Source of the DNA: Sorex araneus
Lineage: Eukaryota > Chordata > Mammalia > Eulipotyphla > Soricidae
DNA: 64,000 nt
Assembly (NCBI RefSeq): GCF_027595985.1
Contig: NC_073306.1
Span: forward strand, 103,259,484 to 103,323,483
Direction of reading: 5' to 3'
The translations under genes and the position numbers were made by a program. Below, piece by piece: positions 45,458-56,605 of the stretch. The number at the start of each line of letters is the position of its first letter. Position 1 is the first letter of the stretch. The notes beneath the pieces were generated by a model that saw only the letters and a program-made list of their open reading frames with translations, ran no database searches and was not told where the DNA came from.

Positions 45458-45645
45458 CCCTTGAGGCTGGAGTAATAGCACAGTGGGCAGGGCATTTGCC
45501 TTGCATGTGGCCGACCAGGGTTCAATTCTCAGCATCCCACATGGTCCCCTGAGCACCACCAGGAGTGATTCCTGAGTGCAAAGCCAGGAGTAACCCCTGA
45601 GCATCGCCGGGTGTGACCCAAAAAGCAAAAAAAAAAAAAAATGAT
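45458..45645 (+). repeat. SINE-A full-length copy
   Basis: The head gctggagtaatagcacagtg to gggtgtgacccaaaaagc plus an A15 tail is followed by aatgatag, matching aatgatac upstream. This is the third SINE at the same target. Confidence 0.9.
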
Positions 45646-46228
45646 AGCCATTTTAGTTTATCCAGAGAACTCCCCTCAAACGTCCAATAAGGCACAGGGC
45701 TAATGAGAGCAGAGGTATAATGTAGCTCCAAGTATAAGGCAAGATTCTATCCTGTGGAAGCTGGTGTGCTACATAGGAGTTGAACAGGGCTCAGAGTTTG
45801 CAATGAAAAGTCCCCATTCTCTGCCTCCCCCTCCCGTACACACGCAGGGCTGGGGTGCCTGGAGCAAGTGGACTCCAGCTTCATTATTTGCCTAGTGGCT
45901 GTCTTGAGGTGTTCTGTGATCAATAGCTAGAGTATTTTTAACCAGAGTTATTTTTACCATTTCACACACCTTTGAAGGGTTTCATAAATCAGTAATGTAA
46001 AATGAAATTTAAATTACTTGGTAGAGCTTTGCCTTTGGGAGGAAAATCCGAGGTTAAAGTGTTCTGTAAGAATAGAGGAGAAGCATCAATTTAATGCTTA
46101 CCCCCACTCCTGTTGGAGGTACCTGCCCTCTTTTCTGTAGGTTACTGAACTGGTTTTATGCTGCAGTATTTGCAGAAGGATGAAAAGAAACCTAAAAACC
46201 AATTTTTTTCAACTCAGGATTTTCAAGT

Positions 46229-46411
46229 AGGGAGGCGAGCGATAGCACAGCGGGTAGGGTGTTTGCCTTGCACGCGGCCAACCTGGGTTCGATTCCCAGC
46301 ATCCTATATGGTCCTCTGAGCACCACCAGGAGTGATTGATACCTGAGTGCATGAGCCAGGAGTAGCCCCTGTGCATCACCAGGTGTGACCCGAAAAGAAA
46401 AAAAAAAAAAA
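46229..46411 (+). repeat. SINE-A copy with target duplication
   Basis: The head gcgagcgatagcacagcggg is near consensus. Tail A15. Flanks gattttcaagta and gattttcaacta differ at one base. Confidence 0.9.
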
Positions 46412-46699
46412 AGATTTTCAACTAGAGATGTAGGCGCACATTTCACACACGTGGCCAAAATTAAGCCCTATTTTGTGCTGGGCTTCTGCTAGATACTAAG
46501 AGTGTCTTGTGAAGGATCAGGGTTCTTCTGGTATTCTAACATCACCTCTGTCACAGGGTTCACAGTTCTGCAGGAAAGTACAGAAGATCCCCTTCTCTCC
46601 ACCCTAAAGGGTGTGTGTTGGGGGGGGGGGGCGAGTGGTTGGGGAATTGTGAAGCAAAAAACTTCCTAGCAGGAAAGCCCTAAGGTTGCAGGAATCATT

Positions 46700-46802
46700 G
46701 AAAGTGCATGCCTGGGCAGGGGTGTATGCAGGATGGCAGGAGGCCCTGGTTTGATCCCCAGCACCACATGGTCCTTGAGGTACCACAAGGATGACAACTC
46801 CA
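46700..46802 (+). repeat. SINE fragment leading into a CA array
   Basis: The text ggccctggtttgatccccag, then caccacatggtccttgaggt is a SINE body. The CA array at 46808 replaces its middle, and ctggatatgaccctcagaa after the array (46945-46965) looks like the SINE's closing motif. Confidence 0.6.
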
Positions 46803-46805
46803 CCC

Positions 46806-46905
<100 letters not shown>

Positions 46906-47159
46906 GAACCAGACACTCAGCAGGAAACAGACCTCTGAGAACTGCTGGATATGACCCTCAGAAACAAAGAAAAAATAATAATTTAATTTAAAATGAGAGT
47001 GCAGACTTGAGAAGGGGAGGGGAGGGAGGACCAGGGCCTGGTAAATCAGTGTGTGCTAAACTAAGAGTCTGGCTGAATAGAGGGAGAGCACTGATGCAGG
47101 AGCAGAAAGGGCGGGATGTGCATTAATGAATACCAGTGTGAGAGTGAGACTACCGGACA

Positions 47160-47330
47160 TGGGCTGGAGTGATAGCTTAGGGGTTAAGGAAATTTCCTTG
47201 CATGTTGCTGGCTCTGGTTCTATCCTTGGCACCACATGTAGACACCCAAGCACATGCAGGGCTTACTCCTAACTTTGCTGGGTGTGGCCCCATCCTCCCC
47301 CTCACCCCACCCCAACAATGAATTTTTTTT
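47160..47330 (+). repeat. SINE-A-like copy, diverged
   Basis: The head gggctggagtgatagcttag, a ggttctatccttggcaccac body and closing ttgctgggtgtggccc, then a C-rich and T-rich end. Confidence 0.7.
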
Positions 47331-47364
47331 TTAAGGCTAAAGAGCACCAGCAGATAAAAACAGG

Positions 47365-47450
47365 CCTGGAGCCATAGTACAGTGAATAGGGCACTTGCCT
47401 TGCATGAGGTCAAGCTGGGTTTATCCCTGGCATCACATATGGTCCCCTGA
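47365..47450 (+). repeat. SINE-A 5' part
   Basis: The head gcctggagccatagtacagt and body up to catatggtcccctga are present. The rest of the body is absent. A minus-strand SINE-A lies 18 bp downstream. Confidence 0.75.
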
Positions 47451-47468
47451 GACATTAGAAGTGCTTTT

Positions 47469-47640
47469 TTTTTTCTGCTTTCTGGATCACACGCGGCGAT
47501 GCACAGGGGTTACTCCTGGCTCTGCACTCAGGAATTACCCCTGGAGGTGCTCAGGGGACTACATGGGATGCTTGGAATTGAATCCAGGTCGGCCTCGTGC
47601 AAGGCAAATGCCCTACCCGCTGTGCTACTGCTCCAGCCTC
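47469..47640 (-). repeat. SINE-A copy with perfect 18-bp target duplication
   Basis: It is flanked by gacattagaagtgctttt at 47451-47468 and 47641-47658. A T-run and near-consensus body point to a young insertion. Confidence 0.95.
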
Positions 47641-47954
47641 GACATTAGAAGTGCTTTTTACAAGAAAATTAAAAATGCCTGGAGGCAACAGAAGCAGATA
47701 ACCCCACTTTTTTAAGTGGTGGTGTGGGGGTGGGGATAGGATGGGAGTGTTGACAGTGGGACAATGGAAGAGGGAAATGAACACTAGTAAAGGCTATGGT
47801 GCTATGTTTTATGCATGAAACTATCATTAACAGCATTGAAAGCCATGGTGCCTAAAATAAAGTTATGTGTAACATGTTATAAAAATAATAATTAAAAAAT
47901 TAAAGTGCTTTTTACCTAGTGCCTCTTTCTTCCAGACAAGATCAAAGTGACGGG

Positions 47955-48045
47955 TTTGGTAGTATGATGGAATGGTGGAATAGTGGTATTATGGTATAGT
48001 GACATAATGGTATGATGGTATAGTGGTAAGGTAATATGTGGTAGA
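47955..48045. repeat. ATGGTATAGTGG-type degenerate array
   Basis: Irregular tandem variants of TATGATGG, ATGGTATAGTG and ATAGTGGTA. Confidence 0.8.
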
Positions 48046-48622
48046 CTTTCTGTATTTCAGGAGACTGGTAGGTATTTAGGGCTGCAAATTATTATCTGAA
48101 ACTATAATGAACATTAGTTAGTGCCTTAGACTGTAATTTTTTTCCTTTAACAACAAATAGCGTTTTTAAATGAACACTTTTTATACTCTAACGCAAAACT
48201 TGAATTCAGAGTCAAAGGTGGTCTGGAATTAGCTTAGATCAGCTCACTTGCCCAGAGCTGGTATGTCTCCACATCCAGATTGTATTTCCCTCTTATTCAT
48301 CCTTATCTTCTCATCTGCCTCTCCATCTTTCACATTATATTCTGAGTCACAGGGTTGAGAACCTAAAATAAAACCACACAAGGCATATACCCTTTTCTCT
48401 GATAGCATCATATTATTTTTTTCTTAGTCATAGTCACCCCAGCTTCGTAATTACATATTTAAGTTTTTGTTGCTTTTATCATCAACTTCTCCTGCCACGT
48501 AAGGGATCACTACATCATTCAACAAATGTTTTTGGAGTTACTAAAGAATGGAACAAATAAATATATAGATTTGGCTATATCTTATCTGTGTCCAGTGTAC
48601 ACTGTCCACCCTCGGGAGTTCT

Positions 48623-48695
48623 TTTCCTTTCTTTTCTTTTCTTTTCTTTTCTTCCCTTTCATTTCTTTTTCTCCCTTCCCTTCCCTTCCCTTCCC

Positions 48696-48726
<31 letters not shown>

Positions 48727-48900
48727 CTTTTCTTTTCTTCCCTTTCCTTTCTTTTTCTCCCTTCCCTTCCCTTCCCTTTCATTTTTTCTTTTCTTTTCTT
48801 TTCTTTTCTTTTCTTTTCTTTTCTTTTCTTTTCTGTTCTTTCTTTTCTTTTCTTTTCTTTTCTTTTCTTTTCTTTTCTTTTCTTTTCTTTTCTTTTCTTT
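48623..48900. repeat. (CTTTT)n microsatellite grown from a SINE tail
   Basis: About 278 bp of CTTTT units with CCCTTT interruptions. On the minus strand it is an AAAAG array directly 3' of the SINE-A at 48901. The duplicated target flanks both together (48611-48622 and about 49053-49065). Confidence 0.95.
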
Positions 48901-49052
48901 GTTTTTGGGCCTCACCCAGCAATGCTCAGGGGTCAGTCCTGGCTCTGTGCTCAGGAGTCACTCCTGAAGATGCTTGGGGGACCATATGGGATGCTGGGGA
49001 TCAAATCCAGGTCAGCTGCATGCAATGCAAACACCCTCTATCTGGCCCCCAT
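48901..49052 (-). repeat. SINE-A copy whose poly(A) became the AAAAG array
   Basis: The body gcctcacccagcaatgctca to the head end ctatctggcccc is present. The flanks ctcgggagttct and cttgggagttct differ at one base. Confidence 0.85.
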
Positions 49053-49377
49053 CCTTGGGAGTTCTAAGGTCTCTGGTTATCTCTGAACACAGCATGACAG
49101 CAGTTCTCCAATGTACTGGTCTGGGTTGGGAGCCTGCTCAATGGGCTGGAGCTCTTGCTTTGCATGTGGGAGGCCTGGATTCAGTCCCCAGTACTAGATG
49201 CTACTTCCATCTGCTCAGTGGAAGTGAAGTCTGAACAAGCCACAGGTGTGATACCCACCCTGCCATTTCTTCCCTTTAATTCTATTTCTCCATCTTTTTA
49301 CTTCACGTAAAGAAATCTGAGGACCCCCAAAAGGTTTGTTGGGTGTGTCTTATTTATTGATAGTTATGATATTAGGT

Positions 49378-49622
49378 GGGCTGGAGTGATAGCACGGCAG
49401 GTAGGGCTTTTGCCTTGCATGCAGCCGATCTGGGTTCGATTCTTTTGTCCCTCTCGGAGAGCCCAGAAAGCTACAGAGAGTATCCCGTCCGCACAGTAGA
49501 GCCTGGCAAGCTACCTGTGGCGTATTGGATATGCCAAAAACAGTAACAAGTCTCACAATGGAGATGTTACTGGTGCCTGCTTGAGCAAATTGATGAGCAA
49601 TGGAATGACAGTGATACAGTGA
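49378..49622 (+). repeat. SINE-B copy, full length
   Basis: The head gggctggagtgatagcacgg, body ggcgtattggatatgccaaa and an ACAGTGATACAGTG end. Flanks are similar (tattaggt on both sides). A short older SINE head lies at 49140-49200. Confidence 0.9.
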
Positions 49623-49667
49623 TTATATTAGGTAAACACAAATATTAGATAATACACTGCTTCTTTT

Positions 49668-49965
49668 TAAAAATTTTGTTTTCAAAGAGTTGTTCACAGT
49701 AATTGTTACACTCAATATTTCAATATGAATTCTACCACCAATACATCTTCCTACCAACATTATTTCAAATTTTCCCACCACCACCCAAGCCTGCACCAAA
49801 GGCAGATGCTAAATAATTCATTTTGTATTGCTTGTTATGAATAATTGACTAAAAATGATACAAAAAGTTTTACTTAGAGGAAAGTGTGTAAAAATTGTAT
49901 CTCATTTTGGAGCCATTAAGCCCCTGTATTACAGATTATTAACATGTTGTTAGAATATATATGTA
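49668..49965 (-). repeat. retroposon 3' end, same type as 15230-15450
   Basis: Blocks gagttgttcacagtaattgt, gaaagtgtgtaaaaattg, ttttggagccattaagccc and tattaacatgtt match those at 15260-15420 in the same order. Confidence 0.65.
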
Positions 49966-50052
49966 TTAGTATTTTTTAATCAAGATTGATTGTCTTCTAC
50001 CTTACACCCATCAAATGGGGTATGCTACTCTTGGTATATCAATCCACTGCTT

Positions 50053-50220
50053 TTTTTTTTTTTTGCATCACACCTGGCGATGCACAGGGGTCACTCCTGG
50101 CTCAGCACTCGGGAATTACCCAGGTGGTGCTCAGGGGACCATATGGGATGCTGTGAATCGAACCCGGGTTGGCCGAGTGCAAGGCAGATGCCCTACCGGA
50201 TGTGCTATCTCTCCAGCCCC
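50053..50220 (-). repeat. SINE-A copy with perfect 14-bp target duplication
   Basis: It is flanked by tcaatccactgctt at 50039-50052 and 50221-50234. A T-run, full body and head are present. Confidence 0.95.
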
Positions 50221-50755
50221 TCAATCCACTGCTTCTTAATGTGAAATATTTCTGTGAAAAAGAACCATTTTCCCAAAAGGAATATAGTAAAAGCTTGTAT
50301 TATTTGTTATATGAGCTTGACAATTTTAATCTTAAATTTAATTGAAGGCAGCTGAAACTTGTTATTTCTCCTGCCTTAAATCTGCTGCAAATTTATTGTT
50401 TCAGTTGAAGCAGCATGAAGGAAATCCATTTTCACAAAGACACATGTAGGGAAACAGGAGGATTTTATAGTCTTTTCAGAGACTAATGAATATTCTACTT
50501 CGATATTATGCCGAGACTGGACAGTTGTGTTTCTTAAAGTTTAATTACAATTTGAATGTGGAACCGCATCAGTGCATATTTCCTTCTCCCTTACACTGGA
50601 ATCACTGGTCTGTTTTACACTTTGATTGGATATCTTACTGATTGGAATATAATTTGAAAGAGGTTACAGTTCCAAAATAGTTAAGTGTCTTTCCCATTCA
50701 ATGATTCAGCAATATTTTTTGGGAAAATAAGTGTTTCTGAATATTGTTGCTTCTG

Positions 50756-50917
50756 GGGGCCAGAGCGATAGCACAGCGGGTAGGGCGTTTGCCTTGCATG
50801 GGGCCGACCCGGGTTCGATCCCCGGCATCCCATATGGTCCCCCAAGCACCGCCAGGAGTAATTCCTGAGTGCAAAGCCAGGAGTAACCCCTGAGCATCGC
50901 TGGGTGTGACCCAAGAA

Positions 50918-50952
<35 letters not shown>

Positions 50953-50955
50953 ATA
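50756..50955 (+). repeat. SINE-A copy closest to consensus, with (AAAT)n tail
   Basis: The head agagcgatagcacagcgggt and the B box gacccgggttcgatcc are intact, with many CpGs. The tail is about nine AAAT units (50918-50953). The youngest-looking SINE-A in the window. Confidence 0.95.
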
Positions 50956-51649
50956 TTTTTACTTCTGACTGAACAGGAGGTGAAGGAGGAGCAGAACTTG
51001 TACACCTATGCTAGTCCAAGTTTGTTACTAGGAATTTTTATTTATTTTTTATCTAGTACAGAAACACAGTCTCAGTACAATTAATTTTTCCTACTCTGTG
51101 TCTTACATAATTTATCTCTTAAAATTAAATCATCAAGTTTATTTTAACTGGCTATAAAAAAAAGGTTGATATGAAACATCCATAAACTGAAATTAGGTTA
51201 GCGTTATTGCCAGGTTGGTTAGAAACACAAAGGGCATTAACTTCTCAGCTTCGGACACCAAATAATTGGATAAAGAGAGTATAGAAAAAGATGCTTCTCT
51301 TCTATCACATGACAAAACACTAAGACCAGCTAGGAACATTCCCATTAATTTAAAAAAGTTTTATCTAGAACCAGTCGCAAGGCATGACATGATTTAAAAA
51401 TACAGCCACAGTCATAAATTGTTGAGTTCAGATGTTTTCCTGCTTTTGTAATGTTAATTCTATGAGATTAAGCTGTCAAATACTGTTGTTTTGTATTCTA
51501 AAAGCATGCACCCTGAGAGCCTAAGAATAGTAAATATGCATAGAGAAGGGAGGCTGAAAAAAATATAATAGTATGTTGACAATATAATCTCTGGGAGGTG
51601 GGATTATAGATCATTTTTTGTTTCTTCCGTGTCCTTTAAACTTTTTATT

Positions 51650-51890
51650 ATAAGGGCCACACTCAGCACTGTTTGTAGGCAAAGGATCATTCTCAGCCAA
51701 GCTTGGCCCTAGTGGTTAGTGCAGTTTAATTGGTGCTTGGGGACCACCAGGGCCACCTCTGGCATTGCTGGGATGGAGGGTCTGAGGAGCCCCTGCCTGT
51801 AGTGTGTGTGTGTGTGGGGGGGGCGGGATTGAACTCAGGGCCTTGAACATGTGTAGTCATGTGCTCTATTAGAGTTATCTTCCCAGTCTC
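51650..51890 (-). repeat. old SINE-like element
   Basis: The block gaccaccagggccacctctg, a short GT array (51805-51820) and gggattgaactcagggcctt with a degraded head form a longer, older SINE type than SINE-A. Confidence 0.55.
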
Positions 51891-53104
51891 TTCTCTGTCC
51901 CCTTAAAATATTAGTTACTACAAATACTGTATTTTGATTGCATTCAATGATGGGTTCAGGGAAGACAACTGAAAGCTGAGTCAGCCCATACCTAGTTAGA
52001 TTTGGTTTTCACATTTCCCATAATAAATGAGAAATATGTTTAATGAGAAAAACATAGTAAAGAGTATAAACCAAAACAAATTGGGAAGAAGGGGAAAAAG
52101 AACCCAGAAAACTCTTCTCTGCTTTTGTTTTTGTGAAGAAGTTATGGTGTCTCGGTTGTTTTCCATCTAAGTATAGTTTGGAGGCTGTTGCATGATTCAG
52201 TTATGGTCAGTTAAATATCACCTAGGAAATATCTAAAATAGGCTTGCCTCCAAATGAATTGAAGCAATAATGTTGGAAAGAGGAAGGTATACCCATTTCT
52301 CTGCATCTTGTTTTCAGTGCTGTATTTGAGTGTGAAGATATTCCATCCAAAGAATCCTAGCCAGAACTAGGATCTAGCAGTGGGATATGAACTGAACTTG
52401 CCGTTATCTTGCTGCTAGTTAAGTTTGGTGATACCTAGCATGTAAATGATGGTGGAACTTGAAAACTGGCTTGTGTCCATAACCTGAACAGCTTGAACAG
52501 TGTACATCTTCTATTCAGGGCACAGGCGGAAACATCTGGAAATAAACTTGAAACTGGAGGATAAGAGAGAACTCTTTCCCAGGGAACTTTTTTCTCTTAT
52601 GTGAATACTTCTTAGCTACTAAGAGTTAATGGAATTATTATGAGCTTGGGGTTTATGTTTATCTTAGATGAGAAACTAGCAAAAATAGTTGGGGGTCCTG
52701 CTATAATGAGAAATTATTTAAGTGACTCATTATTGTGACTAATACTTTTCTCTCTTCTTATAAATATGTCTTTCCTTAGGTTTTGTAGAGACATTTAACT
52801 CAGTACAAAGCATCAGAAAAGTTTCAGCGTGGCCAAGTATCATATGACATATTTCTAGGGAAAAAAACCCAACTGATTATAAAGCATTCTCAATGACTAG
52901 TCATACAGATAGAAGAACCTGCAATGCTCTCGGCCATGTTTCCCTTAAAGTCTATGCTCAAGAAAGCAGGAGGCTTACGGGAAAACAAAGATCAGGTGGA
53001 GGTTGGGAAGATGCAGGACAGGAGTGGTTTTAAATAACGATCTAGAAAAACTGAGATTAGACTTTTAAAAATTGGGTCCATTCATTATTCTAAAGTGAGA
53101 AAGG

Positions 53105-53490
53105 GAGTCAGCGGTATAGATACGCAAAGGGGCACATGGGTACATGTCTTGCATGTGAATCCCTGAGTTTAGGTTCTGGTCATGCAGAACCCCCGACACT
53201 CACGCACCCCCAATTGATGTTTGTGGCCCTAGTTGTTGAAAACCCCACTGGGTATGAACAATACCACATTGTGGAACCCTAGTATTGAACCATCAAGCTT
53301 ATACCAACAGGCCTATTTTCTGTATTATGACCCTTTACTCTAGAACATCACTAGGGAGTCATCCCCCCTCTACAACTGAAATGAAGCAGGAAGTGCCAAA
53401 GAGATTGTTCGACTGGTCGAGCATGTACCTGGAATGTGCAGGGCTCTGATTTAATTTCCAGCCCTGAATGCCCCCTTCACCCAGCATTGC
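53105..53490 (+). repeat. two old SINE-like remnants
   Basis: About 53105-53220 (cacatgggtacatgtcttgc, then gggttctggtcatgc-like text) and 53390-53490 (gtcgagcatgtacctggaat, then gggctctgatttaatttcca) are old tRNA-SINE heads. Confidence 0.5.
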
Positions 53491-53867
53491 CAGTTGTGGA
53501 ACCTATAAAAAAATATATACAATTAATTTTAAAAGCAGTTTATGATAAAGGGTGAATATAATCATAGTTTTCATAGTTTTCAGTCTTCCTATGTTTAGTA
53601 TGTATGGAAAAATGAATGGATGCTCTTTGATACTTGAAAGATGTTTCGAAGACAGGCAAAAAATAACCCTACTGCATCTAGCAGGTAATAAAATTAGGAA
53701 TTCATTGGCCACACTGCAGATAGGTGAACATACAAGCAGATGGCTGAAAGGTTGTTCATGAATTTTAAAGTGAGACAAATTGAATGAAGAAAATTGTGTT
53801 AGTATTCAGTATTGGTGGTATTAATTACCTGGTACTTGGCCTGGGAATAGGTTAAGTACTGTATGTA

Positions 53868-53872
<5 letters not shown>

Positions 53873-53905
<33 letters not shown>
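53873..53905. repeat. (GT)n microsatellite
   Basis: About 16 GT units. Confidence 0.95.
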
Positions 53906-53908
<3 letters not shown>

Positions 53909-54227
53909 GTGCTTATAAGGATGGCTACCAAAATTTTAATAGAGTATCATGTCATATTTTCTATTAGTTTATAACATATTTGAATATTTTTATAAAGACC
54001 TTACAACTTAGGAAAGTTATATATTAGAAATAAAATAAAGAAGATGCAAAATTACAGTTTTGAGATTTGTGAATCACAATGAAACGAGAATTTTTGACAT
54101 TTTTGTTTCCGTCTTTAGACTATACAGTGCTTCGATGTTGGCTGAAATAGTTTGCCTAGAGGATCTTGGCTATACTCAAGGGGCATTTCAAAGGATGCTC
54201 CAGTTTTAGTTGAAAAATATACTGTTG

Positions 54228-54402
54228 GGGGTTAGAAAGTTGCAACTTAATGAACTCCATACCTGCTTGGTATGTCAGAGGCCCGGGTTTGATCCCAAGT
54301 GGGGTGTGACCCCCAAACAACAACAGGAACGACCCCTAAGCACAGAACCAATAGTAGCTCTTGAGCATTACTGGGTAATGGCCTCCAAACAATGTGTGTG
54401 TG

Positions 54403-54454
<52 letters not shown>

Positions 54455-54455
54455 G
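54228..54455 (+). repeat. diverged SINE followed by (GT)n array
   Basis: The text aggcccgggtttgatcccaa and gagcattactgggtaatggc mark a SINE (54228-54393). A GT array of about 29 units (54397-54455, with one AA interruption) follows its tail. A C12 run lies at 54522-54533. Confidence 0.65.
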
Positions 54456-54639
54456 AGAGGGTAACACATTATATTAACTAAGGTTTTCTTATGGCCTCTT
54501 GCTTTCTTACCAGGAGCCTTCCCCCCCCCCCCCATAATAGCCAGACTTATAAAATGAATACAGAACTTATTCGGAAAATGTATGATTTTCTCCCATCCCA
54601 TTTGTAATAAAATCTGACATTGACTCTGTGGGCTTTGAC

Positions 54640-55095
54640 CTGTGAAGCTCTATGTACTTCTCCACTCTTGTCTTCCCCTTAGCCACACAGACCCCATAGT
54701 GATCCTTCAAACCCATTGCTACATTCGCTTCACTCCGCCAAGGCCCTTGCTTGCTCTTGCCAGCTCTCCACAAGACTTGTCTCCCGTCAGGGGTATGTTC
54801 AAATGCAACTCCATCTAGAAAGTCGTAGATGACTTTGCTTTCTGAAATCGCATTTTCTCTCGTCTTTCTCCCTCTTTCTCTCATCTCCTTGCACTCAGTT
54901 TGTTTTCTTCTTAGTACTCATCACACTATACATTTATTTGTGTATTTTGCAGCAGTTGTCTCCTTCCGCTAAAATCCAGTCTCAATGTCATCACTACAAT
55001 GTACTTTTCTCTCTGCACTTTGCTATGACCAGACTGTCTAGGGCAAAACCCAAACACACTAAGCGCCAATAAATGCGTTTCACGAATGAACGTCT
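54640..55095 (+). repeat. L2 3' end remnant just upstream of exon 3
   Basis: Phrases gtactcatcacactatacat, gtattttgcagcagttgtct and the closing gcgccaataaatgcgtttca follow the L2 3' end in the sense direction. It ends about 38 bp before the exon 3 acceptor. Confidence 0.7.
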
Positions 55096-55133
55096 GTCTC
55101 CTTTTCTCTACCTGTGACACTTTTGCCTTGCAG

Positions 55134-55314
55134 AGAAGTTGTGAGTTTCAACCATTTCCTGGAAGCAGCTGCTGAGAAGGAAGTTCAAGGGAAAGCTCGT
55201 CTGCAGGATTTCATTGAGAATCTGTTGCAGCGGGTGGAGTTGGCAGAAAAGCAGTTAGAGTTCTACCAGAGCCAGCAAGCCTCGGGCCTATGCCGTGACA
55301 TCAGTGAGCATGTG
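55134..55314 (+). CDS. ZNF365: ZNF365 coding exon 3 (61 codons of coiled coil)
   Basis: The acceptor ttgccttgCAG|A completes the split GAA codon from exon 2 and continues EVVSFNHFLEAAAEKEVQG in frame, the expected ZNF365 sequence after LLRKEE. It encodes helical, heptad-like sequence ending QQASGLCRDISEHV, then the donor GTGAGT at 55315 in phase 0. Together exons 2 and 3 give 308 codons, against roughly 400 residues in the full mammalian form, so a C-terminal exon set is missing. If the donor were ignored, the frame would run 36 more codons to a stop at 55425. The join of exons 2 and 3 is inferred from splice sites and family sequence, not from a transcript. Confidence 0.95.
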
Positions 55315-55541
55315 GTGAGTCTTGCAGATCTCCTGATATATGTGAGGTCCCGGAGCATCTTGGATCTAGGTCAGAGAAAAAGGAAGTGGGGAGGGATTCT
55401 CAGGGACTCTGCAGATATCATTTGAAATCACTGCCCAGACCCTGGCCTGCTTATGGAAGGGATGTATGGAGTAAGCAAATTCCTGCCCGCACCATCTCTA
55501 CTTCTTCCTCTCCCTGCTTTTCACCCAAGCCAAATTCATAG

Positions 55542-55789
55542 CACTGTAGCACTTTCTTCCCATTGTTCATCAATTTGCTCAAGTGGGCACCAGTAACATC
55601 TCCATTGTGAGACTTGTTGTTAGTGTTTTTGGCATATCAAATACGCCATGGGTAGCTTGCTAGGCTCTGCTGTGCGGGTGGGATATTCTCGGTAGCTTGC
55701 CAGGCTACCCAAGAGGGACAGAAGAATCGAACCCCCATCAACCGCATGCAAGGCAAGCGCCCTACCCACTGTGCTATTGCTCCAGTCTG
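55542..55789 (-). repeat. SINE-B copy with perfect 10-bp target duplication
   Basis: It is flanked by aaattcatag (55532-55541 and 55790-55799). Full length on the minus strand, tail CACTGTAGCACT. Confidence 0.92.
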
Positions 55790-55897
55790 AAATTCATAGT
55801 TGAAATAGTTTTATATTCTGAAAAATAACAGGATCTGAATTCACCAAGTAATTCATCTGTCCTAGTCTTGGTCTCAGGAAGAAGAGAAGGTGTATTG

Positions 55898-56090
55898 AGA
55901 GCTGGGGAGATAGTAAAAAGGTTAAGGCAATTGCCTTATACCGTATCTCTCTTATTTGAAACCCAGCACTATGTATGGTCACAAGCACTGCCAGGGGTCT
56001 TTCCTGAACATAGAACCACAGTAACCTCTGCCTGCTGCTGGGTATGTATGGCCCAGATCCCCCGGCCTCCACCCCCCACCAAAGAAAGCT
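55898..56090 (+). repeat. SINE-A-like copy, diverged
   Basis: The head gagctggggagatagtaaaa, a gcactatgtatggtcacaag body and a C-rich then A-rich end. Confidence 0.65.
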
Positions 56091-56264
56091 AAACTGTCTT
56101 GTTTTAGAGCTTCTGAAGAAAATCTGAAATGCTGACTGTTCTCAATACCTCCAGATTTAACCATTTACTTTCACTGCTTAATAGGAAGATACTGTATGAG
56201 AGACACTATAGATTAATCATTCTTTGAATAGATTTTCAACAAAATTTAGAAAAAGGGCCAGGAA

Positions 56265-56335
56265 TATTTCTTAGTGATAGATCACCTGCCTGGAATGTCT
56301 GAAGCCCTGGGATTCGATCCCTGACATTGAAAAAA
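56265..56335 (+). repeat. old tRNA-SINE head
   Basis: The text agtgatagatcacctgcctg and ccctgggattcgatccctga form a tRNA-like head with a B box, of the older type. Confidence 0.5.
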
Positions 56336-56361
56336 TAATTAGAAAACTTCAAGAGTGGTAT

Positions 56362-56605
56362 GTGGGCTGGAGTAATAGCACAGCAGGCATTTGCCTTGCA
56401 TGCAACTGACCTGGGTTCAATTCTTCCGCCCCTCTCGGAGAGCCTGGCAAGCTACCGAGAGTATCCCGACCGCACGGCAGAGCCTGGAAAAGTTACCCGT
56501 GGCATATTCGATATGCCAAAAACAGTAATGACGAGTCTCACATTGGAGACATTACTGGTGCCTGCTCAAGCAAATCGATGAGCAACGGGGTGACAGTGAC
56601 AGTGA
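56362..56605 (+). repeat. SINE-B copy with perfect 12-bp target duplication
   Basis: It is flanked by caagagtggtat (56350-56361 and 56606-56617). It ends gagcaacggggtgacagtg and GACA units without A tail. The head has a short internal deletion. Confidence 0.93.

Noticed and set aside
48526-49086. Open frame of 186 codons rich in F, S and L
   Set aside because: It is the CTTTT microsatellite read in frame, followed by a SINE. Not a gene.
54567-54884. 105-codon minus-strand frame
   Set aside because: It overlaps an L2 remnant in antisense and shows no known family.
55315-55425. Extended exon 3 ending at a stop at 55425
   Set aside because: A good donor GTGAGT at 55315 and the known protein sequence favour splicing. 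Kept only as a possible read-through.
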